From positions 3,826,774 through 3,890,773 of the forward strand of contig JABBOT010000029.1 in assembly GCA_016165875.1 (NCBI GenBank): a stretch of 64,000 nt of DNA, given 5' to 3'. Source of the DNA: Acanthopleura granulata. Lineage: Eukaryota; Mollusca; Polyplacophora; Chitonida; Chitonidae. The notes below the pieces were generated by a model. It searched no databases. It had not been told where the DNA came from and saw only the letters and a list, made by a program, of their open reading frames with translations. A program made the position numbers and the translations under genes. Shown here piece by piece: positions 48,431 through 60,600 of this stretch; the first letter of the stretch is position 1, and each line of letters begins with the position of its first letter.

Positions 48431-48577
48431 TGTGCGGGGATAGGCATCTGCATACACACTGTGGGTATTTATGTGTACGAGATATGTCTACTTTATGCGG
48501 TATAGGCATGTGTTGGGAGGTCCATTGTATATGCCGTATAGGTGACTAGAAGGTACTGTAAGGCCGTCACGGTCGCC

Positions 48578-48646
48578 ATGGAGAGAAGGCGCTCGGTCCA
48601 AAAGTCCGGCCGTTCCAGGAATCCGACAAAATCAACCCCAGACACG
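48578..48646 (+). CDS. TRPC: TRPC gene, proposed exon 1 (23 codons)
   Basis: ATG in an excellent context (GTCGCCATGG) opens MERRRSVQKSGRSRNPTKST and then PDT before a donor ACACG|GTAAGA. It leaves in phase 0, exactly what exon 2 needs, and joins to PEDQLGLSQAELS. The resulting distance from Met to the zinc-site His (177) is close to that of known TRPC proteins. An intervening exon or an alternative first exon cannot be excluded. Confidence 0.6.
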
Positions 48647-51600
48647 GTAAGATAAGGGAGTCGGAAACTCTTATATACAGGCAAAATGGCACCGTACATT
48701 TTGGCTTTTCGATGTTCTGCCGTCGACTGACTATTACCTAACTTGCAACTAAAGAACGCAACGACAATTGGAAATTGGAATGCCCGAGGTGAATGGTTGT
48801 CTGAAGTTATGTTATTCTTACGCTTTAATTAAGAGTTTGGTTTGAATGTATTCATATCCATCTCAGATGATATCCAACTCAAATTTCAGATTGGTAGTCC
48901 GTGAGTAATTTCAAGGTCGACTACAAATGTACATATCACAGTCGCGCTTCGATTGCAAAGTGCATAAAAGCTTCATGCTGATGTAGTAAACAGGAATATT
49001 TATACATCCCCGTATTAGTCCCGGGTAAAGCAGAATTCCCGAGTTGACAACTGTAAAAGAGGTACCCCGAGGTCTTGAAAAGCTCTGGCCATATATGGCA
49101 ACCGGAGTTATACCCATATGTAGAATTCAAGACACTCGAAGTGAAGGCGCTTGATGGAATATCCTTGACACACCAGAAGAATCACACTTTGCATTACACC
49201 AAGGTGTTCGTGGTCAATCCTATCAAGTTTTGGTATCAAAGCTGACAGTGTACTGAAGTTTTGGGTTCGTTGTCATTACCTGAAGTCCTATGTGACAAAC
49301 TGTCACACACTGCATCATGAAAAACTGCTTGTGACATCGCCTTCTGGCACAAAAGATCTTAAAAGGGGTCGCGCGCACTGATCGGTCTGCTTGGTACCAA
49401 CATATTGTGATCGGATGAGGTGTCGTGTTTGGTGTCTTCGACGTGGCTTTCCAGGGAGGTAGCACTATAATTATGTCACTATAATTATTGTGCCCATGAT
49501 CTAATTAACTGAGACACAGGAAAAATAATGTTGAAATGTCATTAAACCTCCAACTAGCAAGCATACAATGTATAGATCTGTTTGTGACATTGCCATTCCG
49601 GATGACCTACATTTTCTAAAATTAAGCACCTAGCAATAGACATAAGCATCTGTGACTTTGTCAGTCCAAGTAGACGTATGTGTGACAGCGAAGAAGTAAA
49701 GACGGTGACAGCGGATGTCGAGGGAGCGTCCTACCTCGTATCAGCAGCATGGCAGGAGCGTGCATGTAATATGTAATAACTCTCCAAATACGCTACACCG
49801 CGATATACTAGGAAACATGCGTGTCGCGGTAAATGGAGAACGCTTAAATATTTAATCGGGGAAACAAAGTGTGTTCTAGTCAGTAATGGCTGGTTCACGT
49901 TAATCGAGACCAGGCCCACCTATGCCCCCTGGGGGTCAGAGTCGTGAATACCCACACCCCGGCTACAGGCATAGACTATATGACTACCACGAGTTCATTT
50001 CAGTCATTTACTAATGAAGTCCGACGGTTTCCTATGTGATTGTATTTTATCGCCAATTTATAAGGATATGCACATGGGCCTTATCAGCTTGTAGACCTCT
50101 AGCCATATCGGTGAGACAACTCTATACCGAGAGAGCGTTAACTAGTCGTCCCGTGTTTACTCTATCGACTACAGCAATTATAACACACATGTGATAATTA
50201 CCGCCAGTGCTTTGTGTTAGCGGAATGTGTTGCCTTCTCGGGTAAATCTGGTCAGCATTGAGTGTACCGAGGATCCTGTCACTCCGAGTGATCCCTGGTC
50301 AGCTTTCAGAGTTAGGTGCTAACTTAAAAGACTATCCTCCACTTCCGAGACTTCTCTTGTTTTGTTTAAACCTCAAGTAATTAGTCATCCATCATAATGG
50401 GTCAACTATTTACCGACAGTCGGTCGGTTTATTTATGTAAATCAGTTAAACATAGTGAATTCAGCACACTGGTTTCATACAAAATATGATATCAGTTGCT
50501 ATCCTTTATGCACAGTGTTCTCCACAAGTTTCACCATTAGAGATACTGAAAGCAGTACCGTGCCTAATTACACGTCATATTGTGTCTCCGTACTTATGAA
50601 CCTACCCATTATTGTATCTGCTTGTTTTCATATTGAACTACGAGTCAGTTACCGTATCTGCTTGATTTCGTTTTGAAGTACAGGTCAGTTACCGTATCAA
50701 CTTTGTCGTCATATTGAAAGTACGGACCAGTTAACATATCTGCTTGTCATTGTATTGAACTACAGACCATTTATCGTATCTGCCCGTCGTCTTGTTGAAT
50801 TATAGGCAAATTACCGTATCTTTGTCCCACCTACACAGGCATTATCGTGTCTATTTGTCTCCAATCTGACCCACACACACCTATTATTGTATCCTCTCGC
50901 CTTCGTTCTGCCCTACACACCCATTATCGTACCTGCATGCTCTTGTTTATATCTACCTACCGTCCAGTCATTAATGTATCTTCGTGTCTCATGTTTACTT
51001 AAATACACATAATCCCTGCCTCTGTCCAGGCAAATCTACCCTGTATATTTTCCTTCATGTTGGCCAGTAAAGCTATCATTGCCGTATCTGCATGTCGCCA
51101 TTTGGAGGTACACGGTCATGGCTTTCTCTAAGTGTTTCCAGGTTGACCCCCAGATCGCCATTTTATGTACCGACACCGTATTTTTGTAACACCGTTTTCA
51201 CTGTAACTTCGACTGAACATCAGTCCATATCTTTCTATACCCTTCTTGATTGCCACATTGAAAACAGCACACCATAAGCTCGATTGGACTCATGTCTACA
51301 ACCCTTGTCCCTCTGATCGTGCCAGTTCTACAGCTTCATGTGTATGTCGAAGAAACCAGAAGTAAATATAGACACCATTGAATTGCCTTTGCCTAAAGCC
51401 GAGCGGGATTTACGTAACCCAAAAGACATCTAGTACCAGAAATTGGATTTTTATTCTAGGTCAACATAACAACCTATTTGAAGAACATATTCGAGTAATG
51501 AGTGTCAAAGAGTTGGGGCCATGTATAAAAGATGCCGTGGTGATAGCATGTCCCATTGACCGGCCCTATAGCAGCCAGTAACGTGCAAACACGGGTAGAG

Positions 51601-54600
51601 TTCCGGTGCTGATTGTAGCGAACATCTACATGGAGACATTGGCTAACCCTGCAGGTACTTACCGGATCAGTACACGACGTGCTGTTGCATACGGGGGTGT
51701 ATAGATTGTTTTAGCAATGAATGGGAGAATATAACACTACACGACACACACCATGTAATAATGTATATTCCTATCGATACACGAAGGGCAATACAATGTC
51801 ATCCTCGTATTTTAAACCAAATCGTTATTTTCCTTTTGGAGCGCACCGCCGCCGAGTGGTCAAGGTATTATGTCTTTCAGTCTAAAGGGTGTGGGATCAA
51901 ACCCTGACCTTGATAATGAATTTGTAGCTTGTCTTTCTCTGACTCTTCATAGGACCGTGTTGACAATAAGCGGTCGACGACACCCGAGGGCCGTTTGTGA
52001 CGTCTGTCTTCCACTGAACACCAATATGGTGTTCATATGTTTACGTCATATGTTTACGTCATGAGTTATTATGTTCATAATTACGTTCTGTATTATGTTA
52101 GAACTTGAATTTATCGATCACCATATACAAGTGACCCACTTTGCGCAATAGATCATTTGTTTGGAATAGGAGACGTCTTTAACTAGACTTTATTCCAGCT
52201 ATACGATTTATATTAACCAAAATCTGTATATTCTTGAAAATATGGCGAATAAATAATCAATCAATGAATCAATCAATCAATCAATCAATGAATAAGTGCA
52301 AATGGTCGTGAGTAACTCGCCACAGGGCAGTGGTTATTGTCAGACACGCCTCATTCCCCCATCTTAAAGAGCACAAAATCATAGGATTCAGCATGATTGC
52401 AGACCTTTTTCAGGATACATATATTTTCTTACTTTTTAGGTGGTTTGTGTTATTTGTCCTTTTTGGAAACTGACCTTGCGATTATTGACTCGGAACGCCC
52501 ATATTTGGTTGACGGCTGGTATACGAATGTCGGTTTCGACGCCTAGGTCCAGTTACTCAATGTACAGTATATTATCATCATCCACCTCTCCCCTGCCCTT
52601 CCCACCAATCCCCTCCTCCTCTCTTCCTAGTTCACAAAATGTCGCGATCAGATTACACTCAGACACAGTAGTGCTCAGATCTGAGGATCGGAAATGTAAG
52701 AGATTCCGCTTAATTGGCGTCATAACATTTATGAGAAGTCTCGCTGTTTAATCTCAGTAACGAGCAGAACCGAAGCCAGTTTTAATGCATTACTGATGTC
52801 CCCTTTATCGCTTCACCAGTCCATTGCCGTTGATAAAGCAACTTGTGTCATTATCCAAGAAAACCTCTGAATGTTGAAATGTAACGGTCGATTGAGCGCT
52901 CTGATCCGCATTGTTACCCGTTGCTCCTGATGTGTTAAGGCGTGCCGTAATTAATAGAGTTGATCTGAACAGCGATACCATCAGCAACTCTACTTCACAC
53001 GGCTAATGCAACGCTTATAACCTGGCATCCCCAGTTCCACCGTCAACCTATCGGCTACATTACCTGTGGACCTGTTGCATCTATAATATAACTTTTGTGT
53101 TCTGGTTACTGCGTCTCTTGGCCTACAACTGTTTTACTGTTGATTGATTTATTTACTTGATTGATGTTTTACTCCGGACTGAAGAATATTTCACGTATAC
53201 GACGGTGGTCAGCAATATATTTTGACCTGTTCACGTCCCAGTTCTAGACTATTGGTGATATTACCTATAGGCTATCTGCACAGCTATCTGTCAACTATCT
53301 GTACAGCTGTCTGTGGGCTATTTGTACAGATATGTGCTGTCCATGGACTATCTGTTAACTATTTGTACAGCTTTCTGTGAATTGTCTGCACATCTATCTA
53401 TGGACTACCTGTGCAGCTCTCTGGACTATCTATACGGCTATCTGTTAACTATCTGCACAGTTATCTGTGGACTATCTGTACAGTTGTCTGTTGTCTATTT
53501 GTACAGCTAATACAACGTTGGTGCTCTGGTCAGAACGTACCGATGGCCATTGTCATAGAATAATTACAGGTGCTTATTGGAGCGTTTAAACATGCACTAT
53601 CACTTTTGTGTTGTAACCAGAACTTTATACCGGTCATGTTCGGTGTTACCGTTAACTGATAAGCAATATTACCATGGAAATTGATGCGTTTGTCGTAACT
53701 TTTATTTAACTAAACCTTCGAGCGTATATGACAGTTTATTGTGGGATAATCTCAACTATAAACATGGGAATTGAAATATTTATCTCTAATTTCATTGTTG
53801 AGTAATACGTAGACTTAGCAGAACGACAGGATAACGTCCTTATACAAGGGTAATAATCAATGTAAATGCCAATCTCCCATGCAGAAATTTCAATGGATCA
53901 CAGACATGTGTACAGTACAGATTTAATGACTGCTCGCAAAACCTTGACAACTCATGAGCAAGTGCCAGCAATGCATTATGTGCCAAATGCTGAGGCGATG
54001 ACGCACAAGTTGATATATGACGCTACACTGGGCATGCAGTTACTGTTCCATATACAATGTTAGATACCATCTGCCTTCCCAGCGCTTCTGTAAGGCTATG
54101 AGCAGAATGCCTATACATGTATATGACTGGTATATACAGCAAAGCTTGTGTCCGGTCCCTGACATTTGGGCATCGTATACAATCGGCACCCGTTCCATCA
54201 CCCGCTCTGATCAATTCAAACTATGAAATAAAATTTTTCACTAATCTCCGCCCCCCCACCCCCCAGCCAACACAAATGTTATCTTTAAACAAATGTAGCA
54301 AAATTTCAACTTCCAGTGCTAGAAACTAAGTAAGTATTGTGACGAGGTTTTAAATCAGAAATGGCTTTTGTGGAATCGCTCCAGCATTTAATATACATAT
54401 AGTCAGGTTCTCTGGAACAGGTTGGGATACATTAACACGATGTTTTGAAAAAGTAAGACAAAGTCTTAAACAAACGGATTTCAGCTGTGGTCTGAAGATA
54501 GATGCATGCAGTTAGTTAAGTGGGTGGGCATAAAATTAACTGACCAGAAACAGCAGAAAACAAAGCAGAAACATGTGCTGTGTTCGTGATTTTTTTTCTT

Positions 54601-57600
54601 TGCGCTAATAATTTGGTTCATTTCGCTCTGACTTAAATCACCATTTATCATACGTTAGACAGGCTAGATAAGGCCATGTGGAATTTGTGTTTACTCTGTT
54701 TGCTTCTTGTTTACATCCGCTTGATTTATTTCCTTATTTTATATGATTAAAGGCGATTAATGAAGAATTACTGCATTCACACGAAGGCGGCCAGTATTAT
54801 TATGCATGGGGGAAACTAGAGCACCCTTGTAAAACCACCGACCTTCAACAACTTTTCCACAACATGCGACATATCCCATATTGGTGCACGAAAGGCACAT
54901 GGCCTGGAGAGATATTCATCCAAGACTACACGTTAGAGCATTGTCAACAGCTTAATGCGATAAAGACTCCGTAAAAAATTGGAAGCAGTAGAAAGTTGAA
55001 AATACCTTGTCTGAGAATGCTGCTGAATCCACCTATTGTGAGTAACTCAAAGATTAAATGGCATGCACCTAAATACCCAATTCACAACTGCCTCTCCGTC
55101 ATTCATGTTATACTTATTCAATATTTGTACGTTGCTCAAGACGAGTAGCATCCAGTGTTGGCAGTATCACTTATCCAACACAGGACTTTCAGAGCTAGCA
55201 TTAAGCTGGTCTTTGGCTGCATGGCGTATGCATTGAATTGCGTTGTGTATATGCGTATCGCGCCGCATCATTCACAGGTTCTCGGCTACCGTGTTTCCAA
55301 CACCCCTGAATATTAATGAGGTTTTAGGATGCCGATTCGATCTGTTAGATCACTTTTAGGCATTGTCATGGTAATGTAGTGCTCAATCTAATCATCATTC
55401 ATCATCACAGTCAATATGAAGGTTTCGTGTTTTTAACCCATTAAACTAAACTCTGGAACTCTGATCCTGTATAATTCATCAGTTTATGAACCAATCATTG
55501 AAACCGAGTCCAATGTCTGACCCACAGTGCTAATCGTAAGTTAATGATAATAAGCATTAAAAGAAACGCTAAAAAAGTGACCAGTCCTTAATGACGTGGC
55601 CGCCTTGTTCTGTATTCACCGTTCATGTATTCGGTTTCCCCGAACACGGCGACTGGAAATGTACAGCAGATGAACGGTGGTGTTACAGACCCGCTTTATT
55701 ACACTAAGCTTTCACGGCTACCTTATTGGGTTTGCATCATTTAGGCTGGTCTTCACATCAGTAAAACTATTATGTTTGCAAATGACACATTTTTTGCATA
55801 AAAGCACCGTAGCTTGTGGTTTCGTTATATGCTATCCATTCTGGGTGTGAATGGAAGCTGATCAGAAGTTCAGGAGCCTTGGATTTCATATTTTGATCAG
55901 AATTTTCTTAATTCATCGGATGTTTATATTGTTGAGTTTCGAGTAGAGTTCAAGAGCTATGCACCTATAAATAGTCTATTTGATATCATTTCATTTAGTT
56001 GAAGGAAATCTTTCTCCTTCCAGGCGTTTCCACATGCATGATTGTTTGTTTCTTATTGTTTACCTTTACGTTTATCAATGAAAGGAATCTGAATTCAAAC
56101 TCTTTCTGAGGGTTGTGTAATGATTTAGCCATACAAAAAATTAAAACGTTTCCAAATGCCATCAGTGAGTTGCCCAGAAGATAAGTATGATGTGTTTATC
56201 AAAGCTTTTTGATATAGAAAGGTTTTCTAGCTTTAGAAACCCTTTCCTACATTCTTTGTTTTTACAAGAGAGGTTTCGTCAGGTGTTTTAAAGTCCCACA
56301 TACATAAACCTAATGTATATGTCCGAAGTATTTTGCATTATATAGTTGTCAGTCGATTATACCGCAGCCCCACATCAGGGAATTTCCTCAACGCGCAGTG
56401 GTTTCTTCCAGTCAAGTTGTCTTTGCCCTTTCTCTGTACCCCTCAATCCTGACAATCGCATTCGCGTGGATTGCGTAAACCACGACTCATATAGAACAAG
56501 TCATAAAATAATTCGGCATTTATTACGGACGCATTTGTCTTTGACAAAAAATATTTATTTCTGTAGAACGGTACTTTGATGAGTTAAAAGTTTGAATCAT
56601 TCTTCTTTATTCACAGCCGGAGGATCAGCTAGGATTGAGCCAGGCTGAGCTGAGCTTGCTACAAGCTTGTGAGCTCGGCGACATCCAGAGAGTGACTTCT
56701 GTGCTCAAAGAGAACGCTAGCGTCAACGTGGACTGTGTGGACTTGATGGGGAGAACCCCACTGCAGATCACCGTGGAGAGAGAAGACAAGGACGTGAGTA
56801 TACTGGGAATTTTTTTTTTACATATTTGTCTGTGTTTTATTCAAAATATTTGACTTACATGACGTCGGTCAGCATAATTGTGTGAAAAAACCGCGAACAG
56901 CCCAGGGAAAGCCCACGATCATCGGCGGGTATTTAGAAGACCTTTGCACGTACGACCTTAGAGGTAGACTGCCGGAGCCGGACTTGAACTCACAGCGAAA
57001 AGTACGATGGGTTCACATCAGGTGTGCGTGACGAGCTATATACGGCCGAATGCACTACAAATTCATTGTTTTGTCATCAGTATCCGTTCCTATGTATCAG
57101 ATATATCAGGGAAATGTGATATCAATGTTTTATCTATCACTTTCAACCGTCATTCAAAATTTTGAATACCAATATCGATAATGCATTTGATACACATTTC
57201 GCACATTTAATTATAGAGGCGATACCATTATTCAGGGGATCAGCATCAGCATTTCATGAGACTACAAAGCAGCCATTGTTTCTATTCGTCAACACAATGG
57301 CATAAAAATTCACGATTGTAACAAAACAAAGACTTGTTTGTATAGGAAGCGCGTTACCTGACTCATTACTGCCGTTGAAAGGACATTTTATGACAAGTTT
57401 CAGACAATTCATCATGGATTTCACTGAAACCTCTTTAATAAATCGACGGAATGTTTACGCCTATTTGCACAGCATTATGCACTGGTTACAAATGGTGCGG
57501 GCCGTGGTTATTGTCAAGGAACTAATTTTCCTTCCATGAAAATAAATTTCTCAACCTTCCTTTTTAAAATTCCTCGATGGGTTAGACTAGCTTATAATGC

Positions 57601-60600
57601 CGGTACGTCGCGACAGTCTGATTGTTACAGAAGTGCTGACGCTAGATTGGACTGCTGTAAATCAACCGATGCACAGGTATACATATCCCTCATCATACAG
57701 GTGTCCAATAAGTTTATTAAGGCGAATCCGTTATCTCATGGCATTTGCCTGGTAACGCTGCGGACTGGCACTCTGCCCCTAGCCTTGAACTAGCGACGGG
57801 CACCTAACTAGGGTTGCAAATCTGCATAGCGTTAAGGTGATTTGAGTGCATTGACACAGTGTACATTCCCACTCCAAGAGAAGCGGTATTAACTGTGTAA
57901 TTACACCCCACAACTATTCTTTCATTCTTAATGTAGATTGACTGCGTCTTTTTTTTCTTTCTTTTTTCTCAAGGAGTACGTATTCGTGAACAGTAAGAGC
58001 TGATCATTGTTCCCCTTATTGTGCCGTCTGATGACGAGTTGATATATATCACAGCGCTCTTCCAGCTCTTACCACTGTTGGTTATTACACGGTGAAAGAC
58101 TTCCGCGGACATCTCGTGCTAAACACGGGATTTAGCGAGTAAGGGTAAGAGATTACGGGAATACTTGCTACTTTACTCCTGCTTTCTGCAAGAGCTTGGT
58201 GCGAGTCTCCTCACCAGTTATGAACTGATATCAGAAGATGAATATTGCTTTTCTTACCCTATGTGCCTACAAATCTCTCAATCAAGTTTTATGTATGAAT
58301 GCCTTAGATGTACGTCAAAGTAAACAATAACGGAAAATCGGAAGCGTCATCTATGCAAATTCTGTGAAGAGTGACTGGCATTTGCACAATCTGTTTTACG
58401 CCTGTCCGTAAAATCACGTGGCTCTCCTGAGATTTCCGCGGAAGAACGAATAACCAAATTCACGAGTGGTGTAGCAAACGGTAGACACCGTTCAAAGCCA
58501 CCAATGTCCCTGCTGTTTATTTTCACGGCGGTCACTGCACACCTGGTGCACCCGCTCTTTGTACATAAACACCACCAACAACAGGAAACAATCCTGAGAC
58601 AAACACCAAATTCAGGGTCAAAATTTGTACATCCTATAGCCACGCCTGCAACAGCAACATGTCTTTACCCCCTGAGGGTGGTGTGCGGTGCGGGTGCCCC
58701 AAACGCTATCTATGGGCACAGCCCTAGCCCAGGGGAATATTGGTCTCTCTCAACTCGTTGACAGGCGTAGAGAAAGTAAACGCTACTTAACAGGATCTGG
58801 TATCATTCTGCACACATATACTTGGAGGGAACAAGACGGATATATATTTACCTTCCATTAACACTATGATATATGACCACGTTTCCAGCCCCAGGCTGGC
58901 AGGAAATTTGTATCTACCGGTAGCTTAGAGTAATAAAATAAACGTGCTGCCAGTTGTGGGGCGCTGCATCCCTGGCTTTGTTTAGTTTTGTGCTGTCCAT
59001 GACAGAGGTGTAATGGAATAGTGCTGTCCAGTTTTTATACGACTGCACCAAAAAAAAAACCAGCTGTGAGGCTTGTTTATGTAATCTTAAGTGCATATCT
59101 GACGTATATCCGTGACATCAGGTGATGGCCTGATTATGAGTGACAACAAGACATCAATAATAATTTGCGATCTGTAACATGGTGGGTTTGTCTTGTCTGT
59201 ACCAGAATGGCGAAGCAATGATCACCTAAGTTCCATTACATCGCAGCCGTCTCGTCTCTTTCGTACGCTACCCAAAGACCCACAAGTATCCACGACTTGT
59301 AACATCGTATAGTCGTCTTCTGTCCAGGCAATAACTAATGACCCACGAGTATCCACCTCTTGTAATATCATAGTGTGAAATATAATGAACTCGGGTGAAC
59401 GAAGAAAAGAATCTGTCGAGTGTGCTATTATCCGTGTGCAAGTACATTTTGAAGTACATTACAAAATAACAGTGTTTTGTGTAGAAGGTATGTTGTCATC
59501 TTGATGATATTCATCACGCTAGTTTCTATACATGAGAGTTGAATTATTGACGACTTGGACCATTGAATTAAGGCTTTCATCTTGTTTGGTTCGTCCTTGC
59601 ATTTTCTCTAATTTCTGACATATAGACTGCTTTGATTCTCTCCAAGCAGGAATCGCAATCGTTTTCACATCTTCCCTTGCCTTATTGTGACTGGAATTAG
59701 GCGAATCTTCAAGGTAAATTATCCAGAGAGAACAGTGCAATGCTTAAGTTGGCATTTGTGATATTCAACAGAAATCTTTATCTAGCTGTAATAAGAACCA
59801 TTTGTTTGGGAAGCTCACCATCACCAGTCCCACAATGCTTTGTGGATTTAGGCGAGGACGTGGTTGTATTATACGTGGCTGTTCACATTGTGTCTGATGA
59901 GTAACGGCATATCGCAGCATAATGCCTCCAGCAAATGTGTGTACGGTTATTTGTCAGCTTGATTCCTGAAGATCAGTCTGAGATGTTAAAGTAAACACAT
60001 CACTTATAAGTGTCGATGGAGGCGCAAGGCAATGGCGATCTATTAAACCTTTCAGTTTATTGACGACATGCCAGAATGTCCTAATTCACTTAGAGGAAGG
60101 CTTTTGTTGGCGTCTTTCTGGTAATTATCCTTATGACCTCAGTATATGTCAAATATTTTCTTATCCACTGGAAACATGTATTGTATGAAATCTTAATATA
60201 AGGGTTTGATCAGTACAAGTACAGTGTTGTTTCTGGATATCAAAGATCTGCTTTCAGTAAGAAAACAGCGAAAAGAGCTAAAACTGAATGTATAGTTATT
60301 TGGCAACATTGTGGATTTATTTCATGTCATTCATTATACAACGACCGTCAGGACTGCTTGCAGCAAACAGCCGCTCTTCCTCAACAGCGATGCGTTACGT
60401 AACAAAGCCACAATGGAAAATTATTAGGCCAGAAGGCTGCAACCATAAAATGCTGTTCACTGCATCGTCGAGCATAATTGTGACCCATTTATACTTTTAT
60501 AAAATCTTCGTAAATCTACAACCTGCCAGGTATTTTCACTGTGAAGAAACGGTCAAACTTGCCACAATGTCATCGTATGAAATAATACGATGAACCCAAT

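Larger units (their letters stand above)
48647..56616 (+). other. TRPC: Intron 1 of the TRPC gene (~8.0 kb)
   Basis: Contains minisatellites (50570-51080, 53268-53512), a tRNA-like fragment, a dispersed repeat and SINE fragments. No further exon was recognised; short open frames here lack splice context and similarity. Confidence 0.55.

Noticed and set aside
51845..51905. tRNA-Ser/Leu gene
   Set aside because: The B box is degenerate and stems are missing.
53313..53510. Tyr/Leu/Cys-rich open frame
   Set aside because: Product of the 24-bp minisatellite.
58347..58643. 98-codon minus-strand Cys-rich open frame
   Set aside because: Inside TRPC intron 2, no signal peptide or splice context, overlapping frame on the other strand.
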